64,000 nucleotides of DNA from Combretum micranthum (GCA_024138025.1 JAMXBD010001358.1:186001-250000); one strand, 5' to 3'; shown: positions 12,661 through 24,888, counted from the first letter of the stretch. Translations and numbers: made by a program. The notes: generated by a model not told the origin, from the sequence alone.

Positions 12661-12987
12661 ATGTAACTGTAAATGGTGAAAACTGCTAAATGAAGCATAC
12701 ACCAGTTGCATCTTCTTGTATTTGTTGTTACTAATGATGCTAGATTTTTGTATAAATTCAACTCTGACATAGAATTGGATATAAAAATTATCTCCATGTG
12801 TTTTTTATTATATGTATTTGACCTCTACTATGTAACATTATATGTGTTAATAAGTTTGAAAAATGTATAAATACCTCTAAATAAGCGTCATAAATGCACA
12901 AACAACCCTGACAATCTTTATAAAAACAACACTAATGTATGATGGTGTGTGCAAGTGTGATGAATATAATTTATCTAATAATGTTAA
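12661..12987 (+). other. 3' flank of the LysM kinase gene
   Basis: AT-rich sequence after the TGA stop, ending in a 9-bp target duplication of the adjacent MITE. A TATAAAAATT stretch at about 12,780 could serve as a polyadenylation region; no canonical AATAAA was found close to the stop. Confidence 0.35.
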
Positions 12988-13272
12988 AGGGATAATAATG
13001 AAAATGGTATTGAACTTTTGTAAAAAAAAATTAATAATAGGTAACTGAAGTTCAGTTTTGAATAATTTAGTACTTAAACAAAGTTTTCATTGATTTTTTT
13101 CATACCTGAAATGACTGAAATTTAGTTTTGACAATTTTAATACCTACGCAAACTTTTTGTAGACTTTTTTCATACCTCATTTCACTTACTTCAGATATGA
13201 AAAAAGTCAATAAATATAAAATTATTTTTTTTTTTTTTGGCCAAAATTTGGGTATCATTTTCGTTATTAGCC
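12988..13272. mobile_element. Mutator-like MITE with 9-bp target-site duplication
   Basis: The left terminus (AGGGATAATAATGAAAATGG) is the inverted counterpart of the right terminus (GGGCTAATAACGAAAATGAT on the opposite strand). The 9-bp direct repeat TAATGTTAA flanks both sides (12,979-12,987 and 13,273-13,281). A 9-bp duplication is typical of the Mutator superfamily. At 285 bp and without coding capacity it is non-autonomous. It lies about 330 bp past the LysM kinase stop codon. The ORF at 13,128-13,391 crosses its right end and is not a gene. Confidence 0.82.
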
Positions 13273-13281
13273 CTAATGTTA

Positions 13282-14690
13282 ATTGTTGGAATGCAAAAAC
13301 GAATTGGAAAAAAGATGGAGCTCCTCTAGTTTGTTTTTCCCTTCCTCATTCAGTCATTCCTATGCAAGCTGTTATTTGTTATTTACATTAAATTACCTAT
13401 ACTTTATAGAACATCTTGATTATAATTTATTGGCAAATGATACAGGGGCTTTATCGGCGTAAAATAATTATATGTGAAATAGTTAATAAAATATAAGAAC
13501 AGTACACATTTATAACATAAATCTTCACAATTATAAAAGGATTACATAACTTTTTAGAAAATTTCTTCGCAAGTTGATAATCATGAAAGAGGGGAAAAAC
13601 AAAAACTCATTACTATTTTTTAAATATTAAATTACTAGTAGGCCAACACACTGCGATTCTGTGCAAGAATTATTGAATCATATTATATCATAAAATAATA
13701 ATTATTGAATCATATTATATACAAGATAAATGGTTTAGAAAGAAGTATTACATAAACAGTCTTAAATAGTAAATATATTTGTTTTGAAAAAAAAAAGACT
13801 AAAAGCATATTGGAAAATTTACTCTTTAAAAAAAAAACGAAGAGAAAGAAAGATAATGTATTAGTTAGTGGAAGAAAAAAAAAAAAGGTTACTGATGTTA
13901 GTAAAACCTTAATACCCAATAATTACTAGTAACTGAGAACATTAGTTAATAATACAATTAATGAAATATTTTGGCAAAAAAATTTGTTGAGTGCAAATAA
14001 GAATGTATTAAAAATATATAGATGTAATATTATAATATATATATATATATATGTAAGTAGATATATATAAAAGGGCCGTCCATAACTATTGCTTAGTCTA
14101 AATAACAATCTTTAATTAGTGTATTTTTTGCTAAATTCCACAAAAAAATACCCATATGAAATCCTTACTGGTTTATTTAAATTAATATAGGGGTACATAA
14201 TTAATTTTAGAGGATAAATATGAGAGTGGGATCTTGTTGTTGCTTCCGCAGCCGAAATATAATAATACGATCCGGATAAACAATAAATAAAGTAGGAGCA
14301 AAGTAATTAAAATAAATGTTTGCCACCAAAAAATTTAACATGCTTCACTCTTTGTATAGGCTATATCCAAAGGACCTACTCTAAAAATTTCTTCCACTAA
14401 ATAAATAGTAGACCTATAAGAGAAAAACATTCCTAGAAAAATTATATAAATATACAACACGAATAATTGAGATAAACTCAAAATATTAACACTCAAATAT
14501 TTTCCAAACACCCTAAAGATAACCTTCCTGTTTTATCAATAAATTATCTCCCTCTCTAAACAGTCTTGAAAGCAAAATTATTACTTTGGCTTTCATAAAA
14601 CTCACACACACAAGTTGCCTTTTCAATTATAAATAATATGGAACTTCTTTTTCTTTCGTAATCTTTTTTAGAGTTTGGTATAGGTCATAT
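13282..14690. other. Gene-free AT-rich intergenic DNA
   Basis: No supported gene. It holds A-runs at about 13,788, 13,828 and 13,876 and an (AT)n tract at 14,034-14,052. The minus-strand ORFs across it are low-complexity products of poly-A/T. Confidence 0.5.
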
Positions 14691-15500
14691 AAACTTGGAC
14701 CCATCCAGCTTACTATAAAATTTATCAAACTCAAATCGAAATCCTATAGGGTTTTTCTCCATTATATCGGTCCATTCTTAACCATAGGCCCACCCGAGTT
14801 GAGTCCTTCAAGCTGAGCTAAACCAACAAGCTCAAGCCACGTTGGCTCACCTTATTAGACGAGAAGCCCTGTGCCAACCCATACGAAAGTCACTCGAAAT
14901 CTCCATACCTCTAATTGCTCGACATAATAACTCGGTCGATCTTGGCCTGCAAAAGTCGCTTGGGTATCTTCACACTCAATGTAGATGGCTCTGTTGGTCT
15001 TAGTTTGCAGATAATGGGCACATGACCTTTAACCATCCATGATTTCACTACGGCCTTTAACCGTCCACATCCCATTATGGCCTTCAACTACCTATAATCC
15101 CACTACAGCCTCCGACCATCCACTCACCCATTACAATCACAACATCAGGTTAGCTACTTATAAATACTCATCTATACCCTTGGAATAAGTAATGTTACAT
15201 TCGATTACTCATACTTAGATTATAGACTTATTATGACAAATACCGACTTAAGCATTAGAGTGGTCACGCTGGACCTATGGCCAGTGCACCACTAACCCTT
15301 TGTCTATTTTGTAAAAATCCTTACTTGCCACAGTCTAAGCCCATTTCTTTCATGTCCAAACCTCTACCTAATTTGAGACAGGAATAATGGCCATACTCAT
15401 TCTTATAGGATTTACGGTTTATTCAAACCTCCCCCTATAAAGACCAACTAAACAATATTTGCAGCCTTTTTCATTTTTTTCCTATTTATTATAATTATTG
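14691..15500 (+). mobile_element. LTR-like relic with U3 minisatellite and TATA box
   Basis: This segment is more GC-rich than its surroundings. It carries a four-unit minisatellite (15,026-15,136), then TATAAATA at 15,159-15,166, then a stretch at about 15,240-15,300 (CCGACTTAAGCATTAGAGTG) of the kind seen just after the cap site in several plant LTR retrotransposons. The order U3 repeats, TATA, R fits an LTR on the + strand. The ends are not defined. Confidence 0.45.
15026..15136. repeat. 28-bp minisatellite, four units
   Basis: The units start at 15,026, 15,054, 15,081 and 15,109 with lengths 28, 27, 28 and 28. Each reads approximately CCTTTAACCATCCA, then a variable part, then CCCATTACGG. 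Confidence 0.8.
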
Positions 15501-16890
15501 GTATTCTTACAACATTTTAACTAGATTTATTATAAACACTATCTACATAAAATCGAATCTCGTAAAATTTTTTCATATTCATAAAAAATTTCACAAAAAG
15601 ATAACAAGTCAAAGTAAATATTTCATGATGAGCTAACAATTCAACCCTATAGGATGCGTCAAGTCCGGTTCCATATAGGATTTTTTTATTAGATCCAAAA
15701 CCCAACCCTAAACCTAAGAAGATTTTAAGAGAATGCTTAGCAGATCAAACAGATGGATTACCCTATAACAATCCATCCTGGTTGCATCCTTGGTATTATT
15801 CCATGTGAAAATGAAATAAATTTTATAATTTTCTTAAGTCCAATTTTCATTGAAAGTATGAATTTTAAATTTAAATAAAAAATTATAATTTATTTGTTAA
15901 AAAATGAACCAGTTGAGATCTAAACCAAAACCAACTCAAAATCTAGCAGGTTCCAATAGGGTTTTAACTTGACCTAACCATGAGAATGTCTATCTTTTGA
16001 TTTTTTTTTCTTTTCTTTTCTTTTCTATGCCATGTCTATATTAAGATTCGAGTCTTGTTTTTAATATATATGTGTGAACAATAATTAAATGTACAAATAA
16101 GATATGAAAGAACATAAAATCTTATACTTCTTAGAGGAGGAGAACAATCTAAGATTATGTCAATATCTCTTATCTTTATACTACTGCTGTTATACAAAAA
16201 TTAACTCGGTGTTATCATAATAATTACCAATATTTTTTTGGCTTTTCGCATAAATAATTCACTTAGTCTTTTACCATGACTATTAGTTATTACCTGCTTT
16301 TGGGATTTTCGCCTTAATTTTTTTTTTATTTTTTTGGGTAGAAAGGAGGCCAAATTGCATTCACATCAAAACATATTGACAACCAGCATGGATCTAGCAA
16401 CAACAGTTCGTTGTCCTAGATGGTACATAATGTAAGATTATGGATTATTATTGGTCTGTCGACAGTCCTGGGTATCTAAAATTTTGCAGACATTATAAGC
16501 ACAAAGGCAGAAGATAAGATTCCATGTTTACATATGTCCAATTCTCATATGACAAAGTGACGAAAAGGCCTGCTCTACCGGACTTTCAATTGTAATCAAT
16601 GACCATTAGTTATGATACTTCCACGATTTTATCTGATCCATGCACAATGCGTTGAGAAATATTTTAGTGAATCATGTATCCGCAATACATTTACCTTAAT
16701 AGGTATAATAGAGTTTTCTTTAAAATTTAAAATATAAACATGTTAGATAGATTTAAGTATGATTAAAATTGATTATGAACATTAGCTATCAAAGTAGTCG
16801 ATAACAAATTAAAAAGAATGGAGATATCATAGAAACGGTGTGTCATTCTCTTCCAAATAATTATTGGATTATTTTGGTAAAAAATAGGGG
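15501..16890. other. Gene-free AT-rich intergenic DNA
   Basis: No supported gene, RNA or bounded element. Short CTTTT iterations lie near 16,010-16,025 and a T-run at about 16,318-16,327. Confidence 0.4.
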
Positions 16891-17820
16891 AGAGTGGATA
16901 GCCCCGTTGTACAAAGTATCCACCTGTACCCTATTCAACCGAATAAGGTTTGGATGGATATTAAGAGTCATAAGATAAGATGCAGGTACAATCTTTTAGG
17001 AACTTGCTCTCACAGGATAGGATATAGGTACCGAACCTTCATACTCCGTACTTACCCTAGAACTTATACTCTAATATGTAAAAGGTACGGTTTTCGAGAC
17101 ATCCTATTTTTTTTATTAAATATTATAAATAATTTTAATATAACATATATAAATAATAATACTTCATTTTGTATCTTACAACTGCTTTTGTTCAATATTA
17201 TTATTTGTAGAATACCTTTTGGAAATTTTTATTATTAAAGAACTTGTACTATTTTATTTTAGAAGAGCTTATTTTTTTACTTTAAAAGAGCTTCAATTGT
17301 ATGTACGTACTTGAACTCCCATGTTACATAAAAATGGTGTTTTTCTTTTAAGATCAATTAATATAGAAGTAGTCTCAAAATCTTTAATTTTAAAATTTGT
17401 TATGTGTTCTATAATTTTTTTTAATATCACACAAATAAGTTTTATAAGTTACAAGTTTCAAATTTTACGCATAAACCTATTTGATAAGTTGGAGAACTTA
17501 TGATATTAGCCAATTATTTTTTAAATTCTTTTCCACATGTTAATTATAGTTAATATAAAAAGTTAAGATAGTTTATATATTACTGAAATCTTATCAAATA
17601 CTATAAACTTGAAGTTTAAAATAGAATGAAAAAACATAAGTTTTTGTTGAAAAAATCTACAAGTTCCATAGGATATCATGTATCCTAAAGGTTTTACTAG
17701 TATGGGTACAAAATGCTACAAGGTAGATTCTAGATACAAAATTCAGTACTTTATACCTTATAGAGTAGGATATGGGTAGTGTCCCGTATCCTACCTATCC
17801 TATATCCAATTACCCATGGT
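16891..17820. repeat. Possible TIR-type element with GTACCC/GGGTAC-rich ends
   Basis: The left part (16,897-17,105) and the right part (17,680-17,820) share short motifs in opposite orientation, such as ATCCACCTGTACCC and GGATATAGGTACC on the left and GGTAGTGTCCCGTATCC on the right. They enclose an AT-rich core. Related GGGTACCC-rich elements occur in plants. The ends and target duplications were not resolved, and the ORF at 16,894-17,238 is not credible as a gene. Confidence 0.3.
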
Positions 17821-18082
17821 AAAAATTAAAATATTAAAATAAAATTGGAAAGAATAAAACTCAAATTGAGTTTGTTCATTTTATTAGTAATGTAAGACTA
17901 GTTTTTGTCATTTGATCCGCTAAATTTTTATCTCGTATTGGCATTGCACAAATGATGTTTAATGTAACTACATATAAATAAATAAATGGATAAAATGAAA
18001 AAATCTTAGAAGAAAAATTGTGTCAAAGACTAAAAGATTCTTAAAATTTTTTTTAATATAAAGTCCAAAATTTAATGTTTTC

Positions 18083-18108
18083 TTAATAAAAAAAAAAAAA
18101 AAAAAAAA
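18083..18108. repeat. Poly-A tract
   Basis: An A-run of about 20 or more bases inside AT-rich sequence. Confidence 0.9.
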
Positions 18109-18159
18109 GGAGAAACAAAGAGAGCAAATGGATCTAAGGGTACATATATGAACAAAGTC

Positions 18160-18500
18160 AAAATAACTCGAATTCAACTCAATATTTACTCAAATTCAAT
18201 TTGAGAATAGTCAAGTTAAGCTTGAATTCGAGCTATCCAAGTAGTTTATCAAGTCAAACTCGAATTTCATATGTTTAGCTTGGTTAACTTGCAATCTTAA
18301 TTGAATTGGAGTCTAATATAAATGGTAATCAAATTCGAATTAAATTTGATTTTTAATATTATTTAAATTATAATTTAGAATATCTTTTTAATATATTGAG
18401 TCTAAACAAACTTAATTGAATCGAACTTAAACTTATGTAGTGTTACTTTGAGCTAAACTCAACTTCAAATCTTAAGCTCGGTTGAAAAAAAAATTAAATA
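18160..18500. repeat. Repeat rich in CTCGAATT / AAGCTTGAATTCGAGC motifs
   Basis: Repeated CTCGAATTC, TTGAATTCGAGCT and AAGCTCGGTTG motifs in both orientations resemble the subterminal arrays of the hAT-like element at 54,769-55,682. The copy is too degraded to bound. Confidence 0.4.
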
Positions 18501-19269
18501 AATTATTTATCAAAAAATAAATACAGATAAAAAAATTATCTATTCTCATGAGAAGATCAAATAGATCTAATATAAATAAAATATAGATACAAATCAAACA
18601 TATTTATACGTATCGTTTCAATACAGATATAAATACAGATGAAAAACAAACAATCCAAATAGATCCATAATAGAGTTTTTGATGGATGTAACTTTTTTAA
18701 GAGAAATTACTTTTTTACTATTTCAATTCAGTACAAATAATGCTGTAGTTTCTGATAAATGTATCCCATAATGGAGCCGAATTTGGAGTGGTTTATTCAT
18801 GTTAGCTCGATAAAGTTGTCATTCACTAAATTCAAACTTATGATCACAAGTAGATTACACGTGTCTTTACAAGGAATATTCTTTGTAGTTTATCTATATT
18901 TATTTAAAAAAACAAAAAACGAGTCTAGAAACATTTAATAAGATCAAATCTAAACCTACCTACTTAGTACCATCTTGAACCGTACTTCTAATTGAAAATT
19001 CCATGCAACTTTTCAATGTTGTAATCTTTATGAGAATAAATTTGGCGATCCTTTTAGAGACAGCTCACAAACCAAGCAAAGTGTTTGGTAGCGTCATCAT
19101 GTCTTCAGATCTGCCACTTTCCCTTTTTCGCTTTATCTATTCAAGGGTAGATTCAGTCCATCCTACGGGCTGACTCCAGATAGGCTAGGGAACGGAACGA
19201 AACGAAACGGCCCCCAGTACTAGAAATTATGGACAGGTATACTTTTAGAAACTATGTCTAACACTAAAA

Positions 19270-19690
19270 TATAAATGAAAGGGATTCGGTCAGATATTTT
19301 TAAGCTTGAACCAAGCTAGAACTCAACTCAAACTCGATTAAGCTCAAAATACTTCACTGAAATGACTAGATTACAGCTCCTGAGTTCTATAGTCGCACAG
19401 TTGATACTTAAAGTTAGTTCACAAATCAAATTCGAACTTCAGACTTCAATTTACAAACCAACAAATCTAGTCAAGCTCAGCTAGCATTTTAGTTTTCCTG
19501 AAACCATAATTTAGCATGAACCTGGAAAGATTCAATAGTCAAAATTTTTACATGGATACAAGCCTAATCAAGCTCATTTGAATAGCATTTCAATCTGGAA
19601 TACAGCTCCTAAGTGCTAAATCTAGCATTTTAATTTGAACTCAAACTCAAAACCTTGATTCTCTTATTTGAGTTGGGTGCTCTTTTTTGA
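19270..19690. repeat. Second degraded AAGCTTGAACCAAGCT-type repeat
   Basis: Motif content resembles 18,160-18,500 (AAGCTTGAACCAAGCT, ACTCAAACTCGATTAAGCTC, GTCAAGCTCAGCTAGC). No terminal repeats were resolved. It lies about 560 bp from the 3' end of the LRR kinase gene. Confidence 0.35.
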
Positions 19691-20252
19691 CTATATTCAC
19701 GCAACTTTTTCATTCGGTTTTGAACTTCCACATCAATGCACTACAGTCTACAGTCCGGGGGGAATCTTGTGTATTTCACAAATAGAGAAACATGTCAGCT
19801 CCTCGAGATAAGAGGAAGAATCTCGCGGTCTTTCTTGCTTAAAAGAACATATTAAAAGACTTATTTCGCCATCAACTAAAGCTCTGGTAGCTATCATAAA
19901 TATAATTAAGCTCCAAGCATCACATTGATGACCAACAATACATATCTCCACAAAAATTCAACACTAAGTGGAAATTAAATTATTAAATTAAAATTACTCT
20001 ATCAATTAATATCAAGAAGATATGCCGCATGTGATAACAAGAATGGAAGATCATCTCGTTAACACGTCTACTCCATTCGTGCTATCTAAAGACAGAAAGT
20101 TAAGCAAGATAAAATGTGCAGTGCAGCCTTGGCTGGCCAGGCACTTGAACCAGCACGAAAAATAATTACAAGCTTGCTTGAGTAGTAGTACATTCAAGCA
20201 GAATGTGAATAGGCAATAACCCTTATCGATGATACCTTGTGTTTCTCTTCTC

Positions 20253-23200
20253 TCAGCAATAATCTGAATGTGATTCATAGAAATCACTTGGGCAAGGAGA
20301 CATGACCTCTTGCTCAAGCATCTGTAATACCTGGTTCATCGCTGGCCTATCCTCTGGATTTGCATCGGTGCACCTAACAGCTATATCAAGAATTGCTTCT
20401 AAAGTTTCTGCATCTGCACCAGTGCATCTTTGATCCAAAATATCTTCTAATTGGTTTTCTCTCATAAGGGCGTTCATCTGCCAGTACAACAAAACATATT
20501 CATATGTTTTCTTTCCACAGTTATGCTACTTCATACTTCATACTATTGACGCATGATAGGAAAAAGTAAAGATAGTTACCCATCCAACAACATTTAAGCC
20601 TTTCTTCACAAGAGAGGGATCAGTTGGTCTTTTACCAGAGACGAGCTCGAGCAATAAAACTCCAAAGCTGTATACGTCTGACTTTTCTGTAGCAACCCCA
20701 CTCTGGAGATATTCTGCAGGGAGTTGCAAATTTGGAAGAAAAGAGATGTTAACAAATGGAAGGCAACAATCTTTGAAAAAATCAAAATTGCAAAGCCAGG
20801 AATTTTTCTTAGTTGATGATCTAATGGAATCAATTGTGTAAAGCAAGAGTTCTCTTTTCTCAACTACTTGACTTTGACATCAAAGCTTCCCTCACATCTA
20901 AAGGAAAGACAGTAAAAAACTTGAGATCACATCACGACATGTTCTAGAAATACTTCACGTTTCTTCTAGAGCAATCAACCTTATGACTTTAAGGAGTATA
21001 AAGCACTACTTGCAAGAGCTTAATGTATTTAGGTTAACAAAGACAAGCCACACAACCATTCTACATGTAAAGTTGTGAAAAGCACTAACCTGGTGCCAAA
21101 TAGCCAAAAGTACCAGCAACTACAGTTGTGACATGAGCATCCTCATCTACTAGAAGCTTGGCAAGACCAAAATCAGAGACATGGGGCTCCAGATTTTCAT
21201 CCAAAAGAATGTTGCTGGATTTTATATCACGGTGAACAATCTTGGGGCAGCAGTCATGGTGCAAATATGCTAGTCCACGGGCTGACCCCAGTGCAATTTT
21301 TAATCTATCACTCCAATTCAATGGCCGTTCTTCCCCTATTTAAAACATTACAAAAGCAGGTATAGAATTTAGAACAATTCAATGGCCGTTCTTCCCCTAT
21401 TTAAAACATTACAAAAGCAGGTATAGAATTTAGAACAGAAGAATATTTAGCATAGTAAACAGGCAGATGTATCCAGCCATCCTTAGTTTCCATCTGAAAA
21501 ACCAGAGTAAACCTACTAATCTTTTGAAACAAGTGCAACCAGAAGAGGCATACAATAGTCAACAATATGAAAATTAGTCCATTTGTAGTACTGTACAATT
21601 AGATACTATCAACACTAAGGAGGACATCAATTACGGGGATAATTGTGCTACAATGACCTATATCTCTGCTGCCTTCCTTCCAGGGTTTACTTTTTGTGTT
21701 TTTCATTTTACAATCAATGTTTTCAAAAACACTGAAAAAGGACCTCTATCCATCTCCACTAAAAGAGCTGTAGAAGTGGCTAACATGGCATAACAATAAT
21801 CCTATGTCGTCCTTGTAGCATGCCACATCAGCAATTTCAATTATTCTCTGGAAAAAATAGATGATGGGGATGACATGTTGTAGTTTATGGCCGACTGGCC
21901 ATCATTAGCAGCTCTTCCCACAGGATGGATAGGTCATGATATGAAAACACAAAACATGGACCCTGAAAAGAAGTACTAACAAAACTAAGCACTCCCAGAG
22001 AAATTACCCTCCTTTGTATGAATAAGGTCGAAAAGTACCATGTAGAAGGTCATCTAAGCTACCCATGGCTAGGTAATCATAGATGAGAAGCTTTGATGTA
22101 GGGAGCCTGCAGTATCCTCGCAAATTTACCAAGTTTATGTGCTTTATGCTGCCCAAAATCTCCAACTCCCTTTCAAATACTTGATCAGATCCTTCACGAC
22201 TTCGGTCAATTCTTTTAACAGCAAATGTCCCACAGTCATTCATAACCATTCTGTACACAGTGCCAAATCCTCCTGATCCCACAACGTCCTCTTCATCAAG
22301 AGATTCTAGCTTCTCGATTATCTCACATGATGGATAAGGGAGATCTCCATGAAAAGTTATAAGCTTAGTACCTACCAAAATACAGTGGCTCTGTTAAGGA
22401 GAAAGGAGTATCAGAATCAAGTAGATCTATACACATTATTCCAAAGTAAAAGGCTTACTTGCTTCTGGATCAACTTGTTTTTTAACTTCTGTGTATCTTT
22501 AACAGCCCTTTCTTTCTTTGCGATCAAGCATAACCACAATAATGACATAAGCATGATGAGTACGAGCCCCATTGTCGACATTACCCCAATAACAATTCCT
22601 TTGATATAGCGTGAAGGTCGCTTAGCAGGAGCTGGAAAATACCAATTAGTGAGGCCAATTGCAGTTTCTTGGTATAACCACGAAACTAGCAGCTATTGGT
22701 TTCTTTAACCTACGTTACCACAAGGCAAATCAGCATAATCTGATACATACCTGCTGCTTCATCACTTGTAGCATGTGGCAAGACCACAGGAAATCCCATG
22801 GAAGTCCTGCATGGCTTCAGCACTTGTTGTCCACAAAGATCTAAGTTTCCAATGAATCTACAGAAAAGCATGGCAAGTTTGATAAATGTCGATAAAGAAC
22901 CAAGGAAGCCGAGGACATGTAAACAATTTATATAATCCAACATCCCATATCAATCTCCTCGCAAATGACTATGCTTTAGATGATTCAAGCTTTCATTGGA
23001 CTCTGTGACAAAAGGAAGTATTAAACAGAGCCAAAAAAATCGTTCAAATGATATTTCTAATTTTGAAAAAATTCACTCTTCGCAATTCCAAGATAACCCC
23101 AAAACCCTTTTTATAAAGTACTTTTGGCCACAACCTAATACTGTTTACTTAAAAACATCAATAGGTAATGGAGCGAAAATATAATCCCAATGATATTTCT

Positions 23201-24776
23201 ATTTTCTAAAAAATTCACTCCTTGAATATCAAAAATAACCCCTGAATTCGTTTTCATAGATTACTTTAGCCACAACCTTAAGGTAACAATAAAATAGTGC
23301 ATTGACAATCTCCATTTTTGCCAGCCGTTGTCACTATTTGAAGAACACAAATACCCAAGAACACAGCTCATTGCATAATTTGATTCCATTAGTACATGAG
23401 TACTTACGAATTGTGTCCGAAAGTGCTTAGGATGCCAACATCAGGTATCTCACCCGAGAAAAAGTTGGTAGACAAGTTCCTACAAACATAGCAACAATCA
23501 ACTTCGTATGAAATAGAGAAAAAGAATGCTGTTGCTCAACAAGAGAAGAAAAGCATCAATGCAGCAAACTAACTAGAGACAAACTTACAGGTGCCGAAGC
23601 CGTGTCAGACGACCAATAGATGAGGGTATGGCTCCCTTCAATGAATTGCTCGATAAATCCCTGCATTTCCTCAAGTTAATCATGTATTCAACAATGTGAG
23701 TGTTCTCTGACCGGTGAAGAACGATAAAGTAAATACAAAGAGAATGAATTTGTGAAAGGCCATACAAAATAGTGAGGTGAGAAAGGTTTCCAATGGCTGA
23801 TGGAATGCCTCCTTGGAGATAATTAGCCCTCAGATACCTATATAATTTGCAACGTCAAATGCAATTCAATGAAAATATTTTTTTTCTAGAAAGTTTAGCA
23901 TGTGAGAAGAACTGCAAAGCTAAAAGCAATAAATTTCAATACTTACAAAGCTCTAAGGTCTGTGCAATTAGTTATCTCATTCGGGATAATTCCATGCAAG
24001 TTATTCGAATGAAGTGCCCTAAATTCCCAGCAAAATAAAAATGCATTTACTCTCTTAGTGTTACATCGATCAATTCTTGCTTACTAGGTAAAAAGACATG
24101 AAAATTTGAGCTTACAATCTTTGCAATTTGCCGAGTTTGCCAATGCTAGGTGATATGATCCCTCTTAATTGCATGTAAGGCAAGTTTCTGACAAAAAAAA
24201 AAATGAAGAAACAAACTTTAATAAATTCGAATAGTATAGTATAAAGAACACTCAAAACGCTACATGTTCTTTCTTCAGCTTACATTGAGCTGACTCTTTG
24301 GTCATCAGGGTGGCAAGAAATCCCAGTCCATTTGCAAGGAGACTCATCAGAGGCTTGCCAGTTGCTGAGCACATTATTAGTATCATTGAAACCGTCTTCA
24401 TTTCCAGCAATGTAATACCTGGAAAATAGGTACAAACATAAAATAAAAGAGCAAACACAAAATGACAACTTTTTCACACAAAATTGTGGGAACATGCGGT
24501 ATTAGATAAAAGATCAGAACTTTAAGCTTTTAAATACCAAACTAAAATGACCCAGATGAAGAAAACACAATGTCATCAAAAAAGGCCGAATGGATTGTAA
24601 TTTACCTTAAGATTAAGCCAAAAAAAATATTACAAAATTTTGAACTTTAAGACAAACGATATGGGAAATGGGAATGGGGAAGTAGAAGTAGTACCGTCTT
24701 GTGTCAAAGCAAGAGAGGTGAATCTCAAAAGGGTTGCTGAGTAAATGGTTAAACAGACCAAAAACAGTATACCCAT
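20253..24776 (-). CDS. LRR receptor-like serine/threonine kinase, At5g62710 (FEI-like) type, two apparent frameshifts
   Basis: Thirteen coding exons, 5' to 3': 24776-24695, 24418-24284, 24187-24116, 24018-23947, 23837-23766, 23660-23589, 23479-23408, 22857-22751, 22631-22459, 22371-22039, 21335-21090, 20713-20580, 20477-20253. Every intron is GT-AG and the five LRR exons are exactly 72 nt. Start ATG 24776 (context AAGAATGG) opens a signal peptide ([13 protein letters not shown]...). Next come a Cys-pair LRR cap ([12 protein letters not shown]), five LRRs, a DLCG/KPCR cap, a membrane helix ([20 protein letters not shown]) and a kinase with [28 protein letters not shown] and a C-terminal tail FYESHSDYC. 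With its frame intact it would be about 598 residues; I recall At5g62710 as 604. Frame bookkeeping shows one base missing in exon 2 and one in exon 9, so it is either a recent pseudogene or carries assembly errors. The kinase exons are intact and no active-site residue is missing. The family lies near the FEI cell-wall kinases; ligand unknown. Confidence 0.9.
21314..21437. repeat. Perfect 61-bp tandem duplication across an exon boundary
   Basis: Bases 21,314-21,374 and 21,375-21,435 are identical, and two more bases of a third unit follow. On the gene strand each unit holds an intron 3' end, its AG acceptor and the first 22 bases of exon 11 of the LRR kinase. The inner copy (AG at 21,337-21,336) continues into the real exon; the outer copy gives a second AG at 21,398-21,397. 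Confidence 0.95.
22372..22458 (-). other. Intron with two competing 3' splice sites
   Basis: The donor at 22,458 (CAA/GTAAGC) can pair with a family-consistent acceptor GGTAG (exon from 22,371) or with a stronger pyrimidine-rich acceptor TTTCTCCTTAACAG (exon from 22,390). The 19-nt difference would offset the one-base deletion in the preceding exon and restore the kinase frame, at the cost of an altered juxtamembrane sequence. Confidence 0.6.
23047..23290. repeat. Diverged 142-bp tandem duplication inside an LRR-kinase intron
   Basis: AATGATATTTCTA starts at 23,047 and again at 23,189. Both copies continue through AAATTCACTC, then an AATAACCCC-like block, then a TNNTTTNGCCACAACCT block. It lies in the 550-bp intron 22,858-23,407 and does not touch the exons. 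Confidence 0.75.
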
Positions 24777-24888
24777 TCTTGTACTTGAGCCAAAGATGCT
24801 GTTTTTTATTTTTCCTTTTGGTTGCCTTCTTTGAGATAGAATATGTTTTGGGGTTTAATAGAAGTATAGATGGATTAAGTTTTTTCAA

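Noticed and set aside
20538..20863. Separate ORFs starting inside LRR kinase introns
   Set aside because: They read through introns; GT-AG borders place the real exon at 20,580-20,713 in frame with the flanking kinase exons.
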